The notes under the pieces were generated by a model. That model was not told the origin of the DNA and did no database searches. It was given only the letters and a program-made list of their open reading frames with translations. Of a stretch of DNA of 64,000 nucleotides, positions 1-10,080 are shown piece by piece (the first letter of the stretch is position 1; each line of letters opens with the position of its first letter). Origin of the DNA: Pseudoips prasinana (Eukaryota > Arthropoda > Insecta > Lepidoptera > Nolidae); NCBI GenBank assembly GCA_951640165.1, contig OX621265.1, positions 19,171,001 through 19,235,000 on the forward strand, in the 5' to 3' direction. The position numbers were made by a program, and so were the translations under genes.

Positions 1-15
1 ATATATAGATAATAT

Positions 16-268
16 AATAATATCCTGGGAAATTATTTACACACGGCCATCTGATCCCAAACTAAGCAGAGCTTGTACTATGGAAACCAGATAACTGATA
101 TACTACATATGCTACTTTTTTTTGTAAATACATAACTTGTATAGATAATTACACCCAGACTCAGGACAAACAGACATGTTCATGCACACAAATATATATC
201 CTGGGTGGGAATCGAACCCACGACCTGCGGCGTGACAGGCAAGTCTCTACCAACCACCAGCCCGTCAA
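16..268 (-). mobile_element. SINE-A (tRNA-headed SINE), near full length
   Basis: Read on the minus strand, a tRNA-like head with a Pol III B box (GGTTCGATTCC) is followed by a body containing ATGAACATGTCTGTTTG and CAAGCTCTGCTTAGTTTG, and an ATATTATTA tail. The same order recurs at about 1466, 10620, 19187, 21657, 52035 and 62310, which makes it an interspersed family. The tRNA-like head, lack of any ORF and AT tail are what identify it as a SINE. It depends on a LINE for movement; the partner is not evident for this family. Confidence 0.85.
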
Positions 269-555
269 AGATGGCTAAACACTTTCTCGTTTGACAAAAC
301 CTTATCAAAATATTAAAAACTTGAGAGGTGTCAAGGGACACCCGGATGGAACGAAGTTGTTTCTTATTATTTATTATGTACAAAAAACCTGTATACACTC
401 AACAAAAATAATCGTCGCGACACCACACTGTTCAATGCGAAATACAAATGAAAATATCTGGCTTGCTTTCTATAAGAAAGAGAGAGACAGAGAGACAGAG
501 AAACATGCGCACGCCGCACAGCTGCAAAAAGTGTCGTGACAACGTTTCGTAAGAA
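269..555. other. unassigned interval with purine-rich stretch
   Basis: No gene or recognised repeat. A GA/GAC-rich microsatellite-like run lies near 473-506. Confidence 0.5.
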
Positions 556-721
556 TTTTTGAAGTTATACTTCTTTTGGCGCGATGGAGAAAAATGATGA
601 GAGTGAATTTTTACGATGCGCGCGCACACCGACACCAAAAAATTTAACAGCATGAAGTTAGTTCTAGGTGGTATGAAAATTGATAACTATGTTCAAGTTG
701 TATATTAAGAAGTATAACTTC
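556..721 (+). repeat. element E, copy 1 (short form)
   Basis: Non-coding repeat beginning TTTTTGAAGTTATACTTCTT and ending AAGAAGTATAACTTC, so 15-bp inverted repeats (GAAGTTATACTTCTT) lie at or near its ends. It contains GATGCGCGCGCA and CATGAAGTTAGTTC in the middle. Other copies are at 15903, 18522, 20806 and 60733. This copy carries no extra internal unit and lacks the ~37-bp outer tail (ACGCGTGTACATAAGTAC) seen in others, because the GGGTAACCC repeat starts there. Probably a MITE-like non-autonomous element; superfamily unknown. Confidence 0.75.
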
Positions 722-725
722 TAAC

Positions 726-965
726 CAGGGACCGGACAACCCCGCTTCTGAGTTAAGCCGTTTGATAGGGTAACCCGTTCATTGGGTAACTCGTATCGCA
801 GTGTTACCCTTTGATTGACTTACAGCCTCGAAACCCAGTGAAAGGGTTAACACGTTTTTTATGGTAACCACGGGAAGGGGTTAACCCCTTCAATGACTTA
901 AGCCCTTGAATAGCTTACCCTCTTGAAAAGGTTTTATTCGAGTTAACCTGAATTACCCAATCAAC
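726..965. repeat. GGGTAACCC-rich degenerate repeat, copy 1
   Basis: Starts CAGGGACCGG and holds many imperfect copies of GGGTAACCCGTTC and GGTTAACC in both orientations. A relative at 6140-6304 ends in the inverse of the same CAGGGACCG terminus. The terminus resembles hAT-type ends (established for that superfamily), but a matching opposite end was not found, so classification is open. Confidence 0.5.
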
Positions 966-1211
966 TTAGCAGCGTGTAGATGGGAGTTGGCATACTCGCA
1001 CCCGTGCGGTGCCTCATTGCCTAACTACTTTTAGGTAGGTACAACAAATTTGACGAACGAACGACTTTTTATATTTTAAATTTGAAAGTTTAGTGACGAC
1101 AAATAGTCGAGCTAATAATTAACGTGTTATTTAAAGAACTGACTTACTTTAATCTTAATATTGTGACAATCTGTATGATGTGATTATATTTTGTTAAATA
1201 ATTATTATAAT

Positions 1212-1452
1212 ATTTTGCTGTGTGGTGATGGCATAGGATATCATCACCCCATTTTATCACGTAGGGGGCACAGAAATCGACCGAGGGCATACCTACCAGA
1301 GAACCGGCAGCAGCGTTTATCTATGAACTATGACCATCAAACGTTCTTTCTCCAACCCGTCTGCCAAGCTATGGGGCTGTGGGGGTCTGCCAAGCTCCCA
1401 TTCTTTGGGGAGGCTTTTGTCCAGCAGTGGACGTACTTTGGCTGACATGAGG
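1212..1452 (+). mobile_element. N-RTE: short RTE-derived non-autonomous element
   Basis: Contains the blocks CATCACCCCATT, CACAGAAATCGACCGAGGG and CTATGACCATC, then ends with GGCTTTTGTCCAGCAGTGG and a GACATGAGGACGATG tail. The end matches the RTE 3' terminus at 15470-15524. Shorter versions of this layout recur at 7372, 25115, 40165, 41605, 51815 and 60405. The repeated fixed structure suggests a deletion derivative mobilised by RTE machinery; that is an inference. Confidence 0.65.
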
Positions 1453-1465
1453 ACGATGAAATAAT

Positions 1466-1732
1466 TGACGGGCGTGTTGGCATGGTTGGCAAATGCTTGC
1501 TTTTCACGCCGGAGCTCGTGGGTTCGATTCCATCTAGGACAGATATTGGTGTGCATGAACATGTCTGTTTGTCCTGAGTCTGGGTGTAATTATCTATATT
1601 AGTATGTATTCACAAAAGAAAAGTGGTATATGTAATATATCAGTTATCTGGTTTCCATAGTACAAGCTCTGCTTAGTTTGGGATCAGATGGCCGTGTGTA
1701 AATAATGTCCCTGGATATTATTATTATTTAAA
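1466..1732 (+). mobile_element. SINE-A, near full length
   Basis: Head GGCATGGTTGGCAAATGC, B box GGTTCGATTCC, the standard body and a GGATATTATTATTATT tail. It follows the N-RTE copy directly. Confidence 0.85.
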
Positions 1733-2188
1733 TTATTGTATAAAATGAACTGATATATTATGGGTATTCTAAAACATCATTGACGTGACCAAAATGTTCA
1801 TTATCATAAGAATATTATCACTTTAAGAATTTTCAGAATCAAGCAATCTTAGGTTATGTAATTGTCTATATATTTCATATATAGACAGCAACCTTGTTCT
1901 GATAAAAATACATTTAGGCGACCACCTAGGTACAAGTTTTCCAAGACTAATTCTGTATTCAATAAAGTTCTTTACCGTAATTTCATATTAGTTACTAATT
2001 TATAAATAAAGTTGAAATAAAAATACGGCTTTTGTGGCCTCATTAATTGGCTTAAGGCAACTGCCTGTTTTTTTGTGCCAAGAAGTCGTCTGAAAAAATG
2101 ACAAACTGGCTATTTCATATATCTTTTACAGAAACCACTGGCCTTAGAATTTGACAAATGGATGACAATCTAGTAGGACAATCAATTA
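1733..2188. other. unassigned AT-rich interval
   Basis: No open frame, repeat copy or RNA gene recognised. Confidence 0.5.
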
Positions 2189-2189
2189 T

Positions 2190-2787
2190 ACGGCTTCCGT
2201 AGCCAAATGGAAAAAAACGGAACCCTTATAGATTCGTCATGTCTGCCTGTCTGTCCGTCCGTATGTCACAGCCACAGCCACTTTTTTCCAAAACTATAAG
2301 AGCTGTACTGTTGAAACTTGGTAGATGTATTCTGTGAACCGCATTAAGATTTTCTCACAAAAATAGAAAAAGAACAATAATTTTGGGGGTTCCCCATACA
2401 TAGAACTGATGCTAATTTTTTTTTCATCGTACCCGTGTGGATGATCTATGGATAGGTCTTCAAAAATGATATTGAGGTTTCTAATATCATATTTTTCTTA
2501 ACTGAATAGTTTGAGCAAGAGACACTTCCAAAGCAGTAAAATGTGTGCCCCCCTTGTAACTTCTAAAATAGGAGAATGATAAAACTGAAAAAAAATATAT
2601 GATGTACATTACTATGCAAACTTCCACTGAAAATTGGTTTGAACGAAATCTAGTAAGTAGATTTTTTTAAGACGTCATAAATCGTAAACCGCAATTTACC
2701 TTTCATTTAATGAACTGAAATACTTGCTGCTATGGAACCCTTCATGGGCGAGTCCGACTCGCACTTGGCCTGTTTTTTTAAATATTG
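2190..2787 (+). repeat. repeat P, full-length copy
   Basis: Begins CTTCCGTAGCCAAATGG and runs through CGTCATGTCTGCCTGTC, GGGGTTCCCCATACATAG and TTGAGGTTTCTAATATC to CGAGTCCGACTCGCACTTGG. Copies lie at 20667-21400 (plus), 37315-37890 and 43160-43605 (minus). No ORF, no tRNA head and no clear inverted termini are visible. It resembles a common lepidopteran interspersed repeat, but I cannot assign a class. Confidence 0.7.
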
Positions 2788-3188
2788 AGATGTTATAACG
2801 TTTTTCGAAAAAAAGAAGGTTACCGCCGCTCTTGCAAGTAAATTGCAAGCTAAGCTTTAACAGCGTGTTCATTTCTGATTACATTAATAAAGATATGGAC
2901 GTTTGTATTAATAGTTATAGTATTTACATATCTCTCAGTCACCAACATTTTAGTCTTCGATCATACCAATTCACTCAATATCTTCTATTATTCTAGAGCA
3001 ATGAGCTGCCAACAATGTTGTCATTTTTTATAATAACTGGCATTGTCACTATTGATTGAAAAATAATTCAACACCTCTCAAACTTTGTTGTTTTGAATTT
3101 TTCCAAACAGCTAAATTTCTAACTGACTAACTTGGCCTTGTCTGAAATATTGTAACTTAATGCCTAAAGATCTTTTAAGATTAGATTA
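2788..3188. other. unassigned AT-rich interval
   Basis: No gene or repeat recognised. Confidence 0.5.
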
Positions 3189-3189
3189 G

Positions 3190-4065
3190 CATGGTTCTTA
3201 AACAATTTAAGAACAATAAGGCTCCTGGTGATAACAGAGTTACAATAGAGCTTTTTAAGGCGGATGGTATACCAATCCTACGAGCTTTTCAGAAGTTATT
3301 TAACTTCGTCATACTAAAAGGTCAAACGTCACAAGGATGGCACATATTGGTGTGGTAGTGCTTTCTTCAATAAGGGCGATAAAAACCCTTTGAAAAAATA
3401 ACAGACCCATCACGTTACTGAGCCATGTTTACAAGTTGTTTTCGAGAGTCATTACGAATCGTCTCACGCACAGGTTTGACGTCAACCACCCTCCTGAACA
3501 AGCCAGTCGCCGAAAATGCTTTAGTATGTTACACATACATACATACGCAGCGGCAAGTTATTCAGAAGACCGAGGATATATCCAGCCATTATGCTTAGCG
3601 TTTGATTGAATCGAAACCTGGATGTACTGTGATCTTTCCAAAATTCCAAATTAACTACCGGTATGTCGAGGTGTTAAAGTGTTTGTATGAGAACTCGCAA
3701 CCTATACGATTGCAGCAAGGCGTGAGACAGGGGGATATAACATCTCTATCTCTAGAACTATTCATCGCTGCATTGGAAGATGTCTTTAAACTCCTGGACT
3801 GAAGGCTTTGGCATCAATCTCAATGGCGAATACATCCCTCACCTTCGTAATCATGGCTGAAACATTTAAATACCTCGGTACAATGCTCGAAGACTTCAGC
3901 AGCGTCTCTCTACTAGTGGGTCTCAAAATGAACATGGATAAGACGAATATCATGTTGAACATTCAGGTTGCACCCATTCCAGTTAAGGTAAGGGACTCTG
4001 GACTCGAGGTTGTGGAGAGCTATATCTATACCTAGGACAGACCACTCCACTAGGGAGGCGGTCCA
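3190..4065 (+). pseudogene. RTE-clade LINE reverse transcriptase, decayed (upstream part)
   Basis: Remains of a non-LTR retrotransposon reverse transcriptase. From 5' to 3' the translation shows KNNKAPGDNRVTIELFK near 3205, a degraded fingers/palm region with stops, EVLKCLYENS, then GVRQGD near 3720-3735, FIAALEDVFKLLD, and after another shift VGLKMNMDKT, LEVVESY and YLGQ. These follow the order of RTE reverse transcriptases. The YADD box that should lie between FKLLD and KMNMDKT has been lost by deletion. Stops and frame changes are numerous, so it is dead. The frame breaks off inside an RRSN motif at 4062-4069, where an R1 fragment sits, and resumes at 4881. Confidence 0.85.
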
Positions 4066-4067
4066 AC

Positions 4068-4880
4068 GCGGTGGTTTTCACCGAAATCTGCGTGCGCCAC
4101 AGAACGGGAGGGCGCCAGAAGAAACGTTCATTTAGTACCGACGGGATGACTACTGGCACGTATTAGTGCACTGGCGCGCATGGCTAGAGTTACGCCTAAA
4201 CGTGCGCCAGAGTGCCGTCGGTGCTATCCTACCTCACCTAAAGGCCTGAGTGGAAAGGAGTCTGCCCAACACACTCTCGCTGAGTGCCCGGCCCGGGTGG
4301 CCTAAAGGCGATTCAAGATCTCAATCGAACGGGATCTGTCCCTGCCGGCAATCGTAGGGGCAATGCTGGTGGGTGACTCTTCTAAATGGCACGCCGTGGT
4401 CTCCTTTTATGAGGCAGTCATGTTTCAAAAGGAGGCCGCCGAGTGCGAACGGGAGAGATCGCAGACGGAGGAGGCGTCGGGGTGGCGGCTGCAACCGGTA
4501 GCCCAGCTCCCCCTCGGAGCCGACTTCTCTTACTGCCGCCGCGGCGGCAGTAAGAGAAGAAGTCAATGTTACCAGCTAAAAGAAGACGGCGATCTGTTTA
4601 TGGCGCAGTCGCTGTGCCGGACTGGCAGAAGTCGGCAAATAGCGAGGACAATCCAGAGCCCTCTCAGGGTACGTGTGGGACCATCATACCATATGGAATT
4701 TTTCGCATAAGGGGTGCACCGGAGCAACATACCCGCGTTCCCGGGGCTCCCCCATCATGCGCCAAGAGAAGCCCATGGCAGGTAGGTTTAGTCGGTGCGA
4801 GTCTGACGCATCCATCCGTAAACATTTTTGCGGGTGGCATACGTAGGCATTCGACCTGCCTTATCAAAAAAAAGGTAAGA
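4068..4880 (+). pseudogene. R1-type LINE 3' end nested inside the RTE copy
   Basis: The C-terminal region shows HTLAECPAR, DLSLPAIVGAM, HAVVSFYEAVM and QKEAAECERER, the pattern seen at the end of R1-clade ORF2 downstream of the reverse transcriptase (established family pattern). A non-coding tail follows, with CTGTGCCGGACTGGCAG, CCGCGTTCCCGGGGCTCCCC and TTTTTGCGGGTGG, ending CCTGCCTTATCAAAAAAAAGG. Near-identical GGTCCAAC and GGTCAAC sit at the two borders and look like a target-site duplication in the host RTE. A 17-bp inverted duplication (4524-4540 and 4543-4559) sits at the coding/tail boundary. 5' truncated and inactive. Confidence 0.8.
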
Positions 4881-5445
4881 GGTCAACTTCGAGTAGGAGA
4901 TCAATTGTAGAATCTAACTTGCCTGGGCAGCGTTCGGAAAGCTAAGCTTCTGGTCCGAAATACCAATCAAAAGTCTTCGGTTAGTATGTGTTGCCTCTGA
5001 TGAATTAGGGAACCAAGATGTAGCCGCTCACTACGGGGCTAATAAAACGGCTCATGGTCACCCAAAGAGCAATGGAGTACGCCATGTTCGGAGTTTCCCT
5101 CCGAGATCAAATCACAAATCTCAAGATCCAACCAAGAGAGGCAAATCAAAAAAACCGACATAGCTTGAATAATTGCCAAGCAAAAGTGGCGGTGGGCAGG
5201 GTACATAGCTTGCAGAATCTACGGCCGCTGGGGCAGAAAGTTTCTCAAATGGCAACCATGAACCGGGAAACGCAGCGTGGGGCCCCCAACAAGATGGACC
5301 GATGATCTTGCGAGGGTCGATGACAGCCGCTGGATGCGGGCAAGGCAAGATCTGCAGTTGTGGAGTATCTTTGGGAAGCAATGGACTTTGCCCAGCAATA
5401 CCTTCGGCTGATATGATGATAATGGTGATGGTTATGATGATGATG
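4881..5445 (+). pseudogene. RTE-clade LINE C-terminus, continuation after the R1 insertion
   Basis: Resumes the frame interrupted at 4065, giving LAWAAFGK, then VTQRAMEYAM, VSLRDQI, and further on LQNLRPLGQK and WTDDL in other frames. It aligns by eye with the intact C-terminal piece at 15126-15507. The 3' end is the usual RTE (GAT)n tail, here GATATGATGATAATGG. Several frameshifts make it non-functional. Confidence 0.85.
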
Positions 5446-5532
5446 CATCTATTCAATAACGGTGTACGCCACCACGCCTCCGCGGTTTAACTTTAACAGA
5501 ATGAAAATCAAATTCTTTGTTATAATATAATT

Positions 5533-5890
5533 ATGTCCTCCTAGCCGAATTTCGGCCCCAGCGGCCAGTCTCAATGGAGACTGGCCATGTGAGCGGGACA
5601 TACCACAAGTGTGTGTGCAAACACAAGGGCACTATCTATTCCATCACTCTCATTATCCGATGGGACGACTAGCGGAACGACCGGAAGGTCAGGTACAGGA
5701 TCGACGGCTTTACGTGCTCTCCGAGGCATGAGGCTATAATACCGCCAACTCCCAGACTTCGGGCTGACACTAAGAAATTTATCTTTTTACGCAAAAATAT
5801 CATAGACACTTTTGGCCCAACCCGGGATTTGAACCCAGGACCTCGTTATCTACGTTTGAAGACGCTACCACTAGACCAACGAAGCGTAAC
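5533..5890 (-). mobile_element. SINE-D, full length
   Basis: Minus-strand head TTGGTCTAGTGGTAGCG carries an A box, and GGTTCAAATCC is a canonical B box. The long body has GCCCGAAGTCTGGGAGTTGG, AGAGCACGTAAAGCCG, CCTGACCTTCCGG and GTTTGCACACACACTTG, ending CGGCTAGGAGGACAT. Family copies occur at 16068, 16397, 22722, 27950, 42755 and 63600. No ORF; tRNA-derived. Confidence 0.85.
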
Positions 5891-6139
5891 ACATTCTTTA
5901 AAAAAAGAACTACTAAATTGCTTTTACTTAATTCTGTAGTACCTACATAGTATAGAAAATATGACAATAAACAAGAACAGACACGAAAAAATAATATTAC
6001 AGTGTTCAGCGACAAGCAAAATTGAACTTTTAAATAATAAATTCCAAATTATTATGACTAGATGTCACGTGCGGTGGTGTTTATGCAATTACCAAACTAA
6101 TTTCGACGCGAAAGAGTGCATATTACAATGTCTTGGCTG

Positions 6140-6304
6140 GAATGGCTTACCCTGTTACAGTGTTACAGGGTATGAAAGGGTAACCCTTTCGGAAGCGGTT
6201 CATTACACCCGTTCGAAGGTGTAACTCGTATCATAGGGTTTAGTTTTTAAGCGCTTAAAAATACCCGTTCAAAAACCCGTTCAACGAGTATCGGGACGGT
6301 CCCT
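6140..6304 (-). repeat. GGGTAACCC-rich degenerate repeat, copy 2
   Basis: Contains GGGTAACCCTTTCGG, GGTGTAACTCGTATC and repeated ACCCGTTC words. Its right edge reads CGGGACGGTCCCTG, the inverse of the CAGGGACCG start at 726. The edge adjoins an element E tail fragment. Confidence 0.5.
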
Positions 6305-6345
6305 GCTTCTAACGCGTGTACATAAGTACACACAAGTTTTTTTCC
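6305..6345 (+). repeat. element E terminal fragment
   Basis: CTTCTAACGCGTGTACATAA and the following CACACAAGTTTTTTT match the right outer end of the element E copies at 18522 and 60733. The rest of the element is missing. Confidence 0.6.
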
Positions 6346-6489
6346 GTCTAGCCCCCTTTCACAACGCGCGATAAGGAACTTCGTTCCAATAATCTCTTCC
6401 TGCTTGAATTTTGGCCACGGCGCGGCCTGTTTCAATGGAGACCCATACTAACAAAAATCAAAAAATCAAATTTAATATGTACTAGTGAC

Positions 6490-6709
6490 AATTCCGCTAA
6501 TTGTCAGTCTTATCAAGTGCCACCACGTAGCTCGTCAAGTTAGCATCCTTTGAGAATGGTCCGTGAAGGATTGAAACACGTGTTGGTTATCATACTGTTA
6601 CATGTAATTTGCTTCTTTATATTGTCCTCTTTACATGTGCATATTTTTGCGTGAGGGTGGGCGGTGCATATTGCACCCCCGCTTGATTAAACTGACAATT
6701 AGCGGAATT
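6490..6709. mobile_element. MITE-3, 220 bp with 19-bp terminal inverted repeats
   Basis: AATTCCGCTAATTGTCAGT at 6490 is the exact reverse complement of ACTGACAATTAGCGGAATT at 6691-6709. The interior is non-coding and includes ACACGTGTTGG and GGGTGGGCGGTGC. Only one copy was seen here. Short size, matched termini and no ORF fit a MITE; superfamily not assigned. Confidence 0.75.
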
Positions 6710-6802
6710 AATACTACATATTAATTTAGTGTTTGAATGTCATGGTTTTCCGCAAAGTGAAGCCCGATTCCTTTACCAAAATAAAGTATAAACATCAGTC
6801 AT

Positions 6803-7050
6803 ATTGATAAGGCAGGGTGAATTCCTACGCATGCCACCCGCAAAAAGTATCTGCGGGTGGATATGTCGGACTCGCATCTATTAAACCTAACCTGCCGTGG
6901 ACTTCTTCTAGCGTCTGATGGGGGGAGCCCCGGGAACGCAGGTATGCTGCTCCGGTGCCCCCCTTTTGCGGGACACGTACCCTGGGAGGGCTCTGGATTG
7001 CCCTCCCCTATTGCCGTCAATGAAGGGAAAGGTTTCAAATTTCGGGCCAG
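6803..7050 (-). mobile_element. R1-type 3' tail copy
   Basis: The 3' end (plus-strand TGATAAGGCAGGGTGAATTC) and the internal words CCGCAAAAAGTATCTGCGGG, ACCTGCCGTGGACTTC and GGGAGCCCCGGGAACGC match the non-coding tail at 4590-4875 in reverse. No coding part is retained, so it is either a short truncated R1 copy or a SINE sharing that tail. Confidence 0.75.
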
Positions 7051-7061
7051 GCCAAAAATTA

Positions 7062-7172
7062 ATTATGGATTGGTACAGTATCAGCCCGAAGTCTGGGAGT
7101 TGGCGGTATCACACCCCCGTTATCGGAAAGCACGTTAAGCCGTCGGTCCTATTCCTGACCTCTTTCCGGTGC
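7062..7172 (+). mobile_element. SINE-D internal fragment
   Basis: Carries CAGCCCGAAGTCTGGGAGTT, GGAAAGCACGTTAAGCCGTC and CCTGACCTCTTTCCGG. Head and 3' end are absent. Confidence 0.7.
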
Positions 7173-7371
7173 TGATCCCACTCATGAATAACAATTAGCA
7201 AATGCATTTTTAAAAAGCGCCCAAAAATTTGTTTCTTATTAATTCACAAACTGATTTGTGCTACTTAAATTACGTCCAAATTTTTTATTATGTCCACGTT
7301 TAATTATTTATAGGAAATTATAGTAAATGGATGTATTTTTAGAAACTAAATTGTATTGATGTATATTGCTC

Positions 7372-7625
7372 ATTCATCATCATTACAGCTAAATAAGTCC
7401 ACTGCTGGACAAGCCTCCCTCAAGAATCGTCTTGGGGGGATATGCCATAATCGCCACGCTTGACAGGCGGGTTGGCGATCGCAGTAAGATGGTCATAGTA
7501 ATCAGAAGGAAGCTGCTGCCCATCCTCTGGTAGATATTCCCTCGGGTCGACTACTACGCCCCCCACGGGATGAGATGGGGTGATGATATTCTGATTCTGA
7601 TATTTGTCGCCGTCACCACACAGCA
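7372..7625 (-). mobile_element. N-RTE copy with (GAT)n tail
   Basis: In minus orientation: CATCACCCCATCTCATCCCG, GTCGACCCGAGGG, CTATGACCATCTTACTGCG, GCGTGGCGATTATGGCATA, then CCAGCAGTGGACTTATTTAG and an AATGATGATG tail. The layout matches 51815 and 40165. Confidence 0.7.
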
Positions 7626-8160
7626 GATCCTGGCTCATTGCTAAACATAAATTGTAAATTAAAATGTACAAAATATTGCACACCTCATTGGTATGTTACA
7701 GAGATCCATATAAGATACAATACCACATTTTCCTACCTGTAATAAGCAATAAATAAATTTGACTTTGACTAGTTATGTGACCTACACCTTATACTGTGGT
7801 TGAATACGCTATCACTACACCAAAGAGTCAGTCAAAAGGTCATTCATAGTATTAATATGTCAAAATGGGCCCTATAACAAGAATCCACTTCCCTTTCCCA
7901 TAGAAAAATTAATTTTGACAATGCCCGCCAGCCGGGGTCCAGTTTCGATCTATAAATTATGTCCAAACTATTTTGTCCTTCGTATCTTAAAAAAAAAAGT
8001 TCGATGCGACCATAGAGCAAACGTTTTTTAAAGGACAGATGTCAGAAAAGATCTTTAGAAACATTGTCTATGATTTGGTTTTATTGTAAGAATTTTGTGT
8101 TGGATGGATTTGATTCCGTATATTTAAGTGGATTTTTTATTTAAATATATTAGACGAAAC
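7626..8160. other. unassigned interval
   Basis: No gene. AAGCAATAAATAAATTTGACTT at 7744-7765 could be a LINE-like 3' end with a polyadenylation signal, but nothing coding precedes it. Confidence 0.4.
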
Positions 8161-8162
8161 AT

Positions 8163-8331
8163 CAGCCTGAAAGTTGTCGGTGGTCGACTAGTGGGTTTGA
8201 TCCCTACCCAGGACAAATCTGTATGTGTCTGGTTGTAAGTTTTACTAATATTATAAATGCGAAAGTTTGTGAGTATTGATGTTTGTTGCTCTTTCGCGCT
8301 AAAACTACCGAAAGGATATCGATGAAACTTT
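8163..8331 (+). mobile_element. SINE-A head fragment joined to a Helitron 5' fragment
   Basis: GGTTTGATCCCTACCCAGGAC and ATCTGTATGTGTCTGG are a diverged SINE-A promoter region. From about 8243, ACTAATATTATAAATGCG and AAAGTTTGTGAGT match the 5' end of the Helitrons at 14075. No CTAG end follows; MITE-1 begins instead. Confidence 0.55.
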
Positions 8332-8985
8332 GTACAGTCGCCAGCACATCCAGCTACCCCAATCTGTCAAATTTCTTTTATAGATTTTAAACCTTTTGCC
8401 TACTAAATAATTACTTTAAGTGGACAAATTCCCATGTTCATGCCCGCTTAAGTATGTTTCGCCGGACCGTCTCAACTGGGCCGTGTTGAAACCGGTAGTA
8501 GATGAATCTGCTGAGTTTGTTTCGCTGGGTCTTCTCAGTTGGGGCGCATTGGATCCGGTGGTAGCATTAAAGCGCGACCGTCGTCTTAAACACAAGGTCC
8601 GTTATAATAATAATACTGAATTCATAACTTAATATAGACAGAACCATTCAGACAATATGTAGTAAAACATAAATTTCAATAATTAAACCTAAACATAATC
8701 TCCTTGACAATAACTTAATACAAGCTAGCTAAATATCACTACCATTATAAAATAAATTGTATAAATGTTTTAACATTCCGTGTACCTAAATATCTGTAAT
8801 AAGTAACTAGAAATAATAACTGTATTACTACAAACATGTTCTGACTATTTACAAGTGCTTTTTTAAAGTCTATGTGAATAAAAACCTTTTTTATTTATTT
8901 ATTTTTTTTATTTTAAAGCATAATGTTCACTTTCAATTGAAGAAATTTGACAGATTGGGGTAGCTGGATGTGCTGGCGTCCGTAC
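8332..8985. mobile_element. MITE-1 copy interrupted by LINE 3' family X
   Basis: Left arm GTACAGTCGCCAGCACATCC runs to about 8400. The right arm, ending GATGTGCTGGCGTCCGTAC, lies at 8915-8985 as its inverted complement. The ~510 bp between them is a family X copy, so the MITE is older than that insertion. Confidence 0.8.
8401..8912 (+). mobile_element. LINE 3' end, family X, inserted in MITE-1
   Basis: A short open stretch at 8420-8630 (words GALDPVVALKRDRR) is followed by an AT-rich 3' region: ATAGACAGAACCATTCAGAC, CTTGACAATAACTTAATAC, CTAGCTAAATATCAC, TGTTCTGACTATTTACAAG and GTGAATAAAAACC, ending in T-rich sequence. Copies: 18278, 36541, 43610 and 46455. No reverse transcriptase is attached here, so calling it a LINE 3' end rests on 5' truncation, the AATAAA-like end and repetition. 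Confidence 0.6.
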
Positions 8986-9523
8986 TCTTTGTACACTAAC
9001 ATGTAAATTTTGAATCGTATTGTCTTATCTCCGATGTGCTTGGCCACCGTAACCAAAATACTTTTCACAATTTTTATAGTCGCATATTATAGGGCTAAAC
9101 ATTCTTAATACCCCACGGACCCCTAAAAAATAACATCGAAAGTATCAAAGTAAACATTCAAAATATTCAAGTAATATTCATTTTTATATTTTTACGACAG
9201 CAGGACAGTTTTAAAAATAGATGTTGTTGTCTCTGTCTATTGAGTGGGATTAGAAAGGGACGGCGCACGGTCGCATGGTCAGAGAACAGAAACAAAACGC
9301 TGCTTGTTGTTTTTTTATTAGGGTCCCGTGGGTGAAGGTTTAGTTGGGTCGAATTAAGGTGTTATTTATTTTGTTTAAGATAAATATGATAAGGTATTTA
9401 ATACTAATATAATTTTAGGAATCCTTTTCAAATGGTAATAGTAGGTAATCAGACGTTTTTTTAAATCGTTTTTGTTAAGTGTTTATATTGATTTTTGGAG
9501 ATTACTAAACGACTTTTACTTAC
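8986..9523. other. unassigned AT-rich interval
   Basis: No coding frame or family match seen. Confidence 0.5.
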
Positions 9524-9688
9524 AATTCGTTGCGGGATCCAAGACAGTTGTCGCGATTCCCCGGGACATGGCTGAGCCTCACCGCTCTGTGTCATTTCAT
9601 TGTGGCCTGTTGATCCTGGCTAACAGTTACAGAGTTGCAGTGATGGGTAAGAGGGAGGTACTAGTCCCGATAAGAAAAAAAAAATAAA
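9524..9688 (+). repeat. repeat Q, copy 1 (partial)
   Basis: CGTTGCGGGATCCAAGACAG, GATTCCCCGGGACATGG, CCTCACCGCTCTGTGTC and GAGGTACTAGTCCCGATAAG recur at 40598 (minus) and 60935 (plus). Short and non-coding; class unknown. Confidence 0.7.
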
Positions 9689-9939
9689 CGAGTTTAAAAA
9701 AAAGAAGTTCATTTTATTTTTCGATCGAATTTAAATGGGAGAGAAGTAGGTAAATGCTTTTCTTGGTAATGGTACATAAACTGTAGTTTTTTTAAATATT
9801 TTTTTTTATATTACTATTGTATGTGATATATTGATTTGGACTGTAAACCTTCTGGAGTATACCAACCTACTTTAAAATTAAAAAAATAAATATTTAACAA
9901 ATCTTAAAACCCGACTGCGAAAAAAGTGAACCAAACTAT

Positions 9940-10080
9940 GTACAGACGCCCGCACATCAAGCTACAGAAATCTGTCAAATTTCCCCAATTGAATGTGAAC
10001 CTTATGCTTTTGTGATAAAGTTGAAAATCTATATAAGAAATTTGACATATTGGGGTAGCTGGATGTGCTGACGTCTGTAC
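9940..10080. mobile_element. MITE-1, complete 141-bp copy
   Basis: Starts GTACAGACGCCCGCACATC and ends GATGTGCTGACGTCTGTAC, so almost the whole element is one imperfect palindrome (TTTCCCCAATTGAATGTG near the centre). It is the reference copy for the interrupted and truncated ones at 8332, 12951, 13746, 16612 and 23887. Confidence 0.85.

Noticed and set aside
726..965. Telomeric repeat array
   Set aside because: The words are GGGTAACCC palindromes with irregular spacing, not the (TTAGG)n of insect telomeres.
5245..5448. Histidine-rich frame (MHHHHNHHHYHH) on the minus strand
   Set aside because: Antisense translation of the (GAT)n tail of the RTE fragment.
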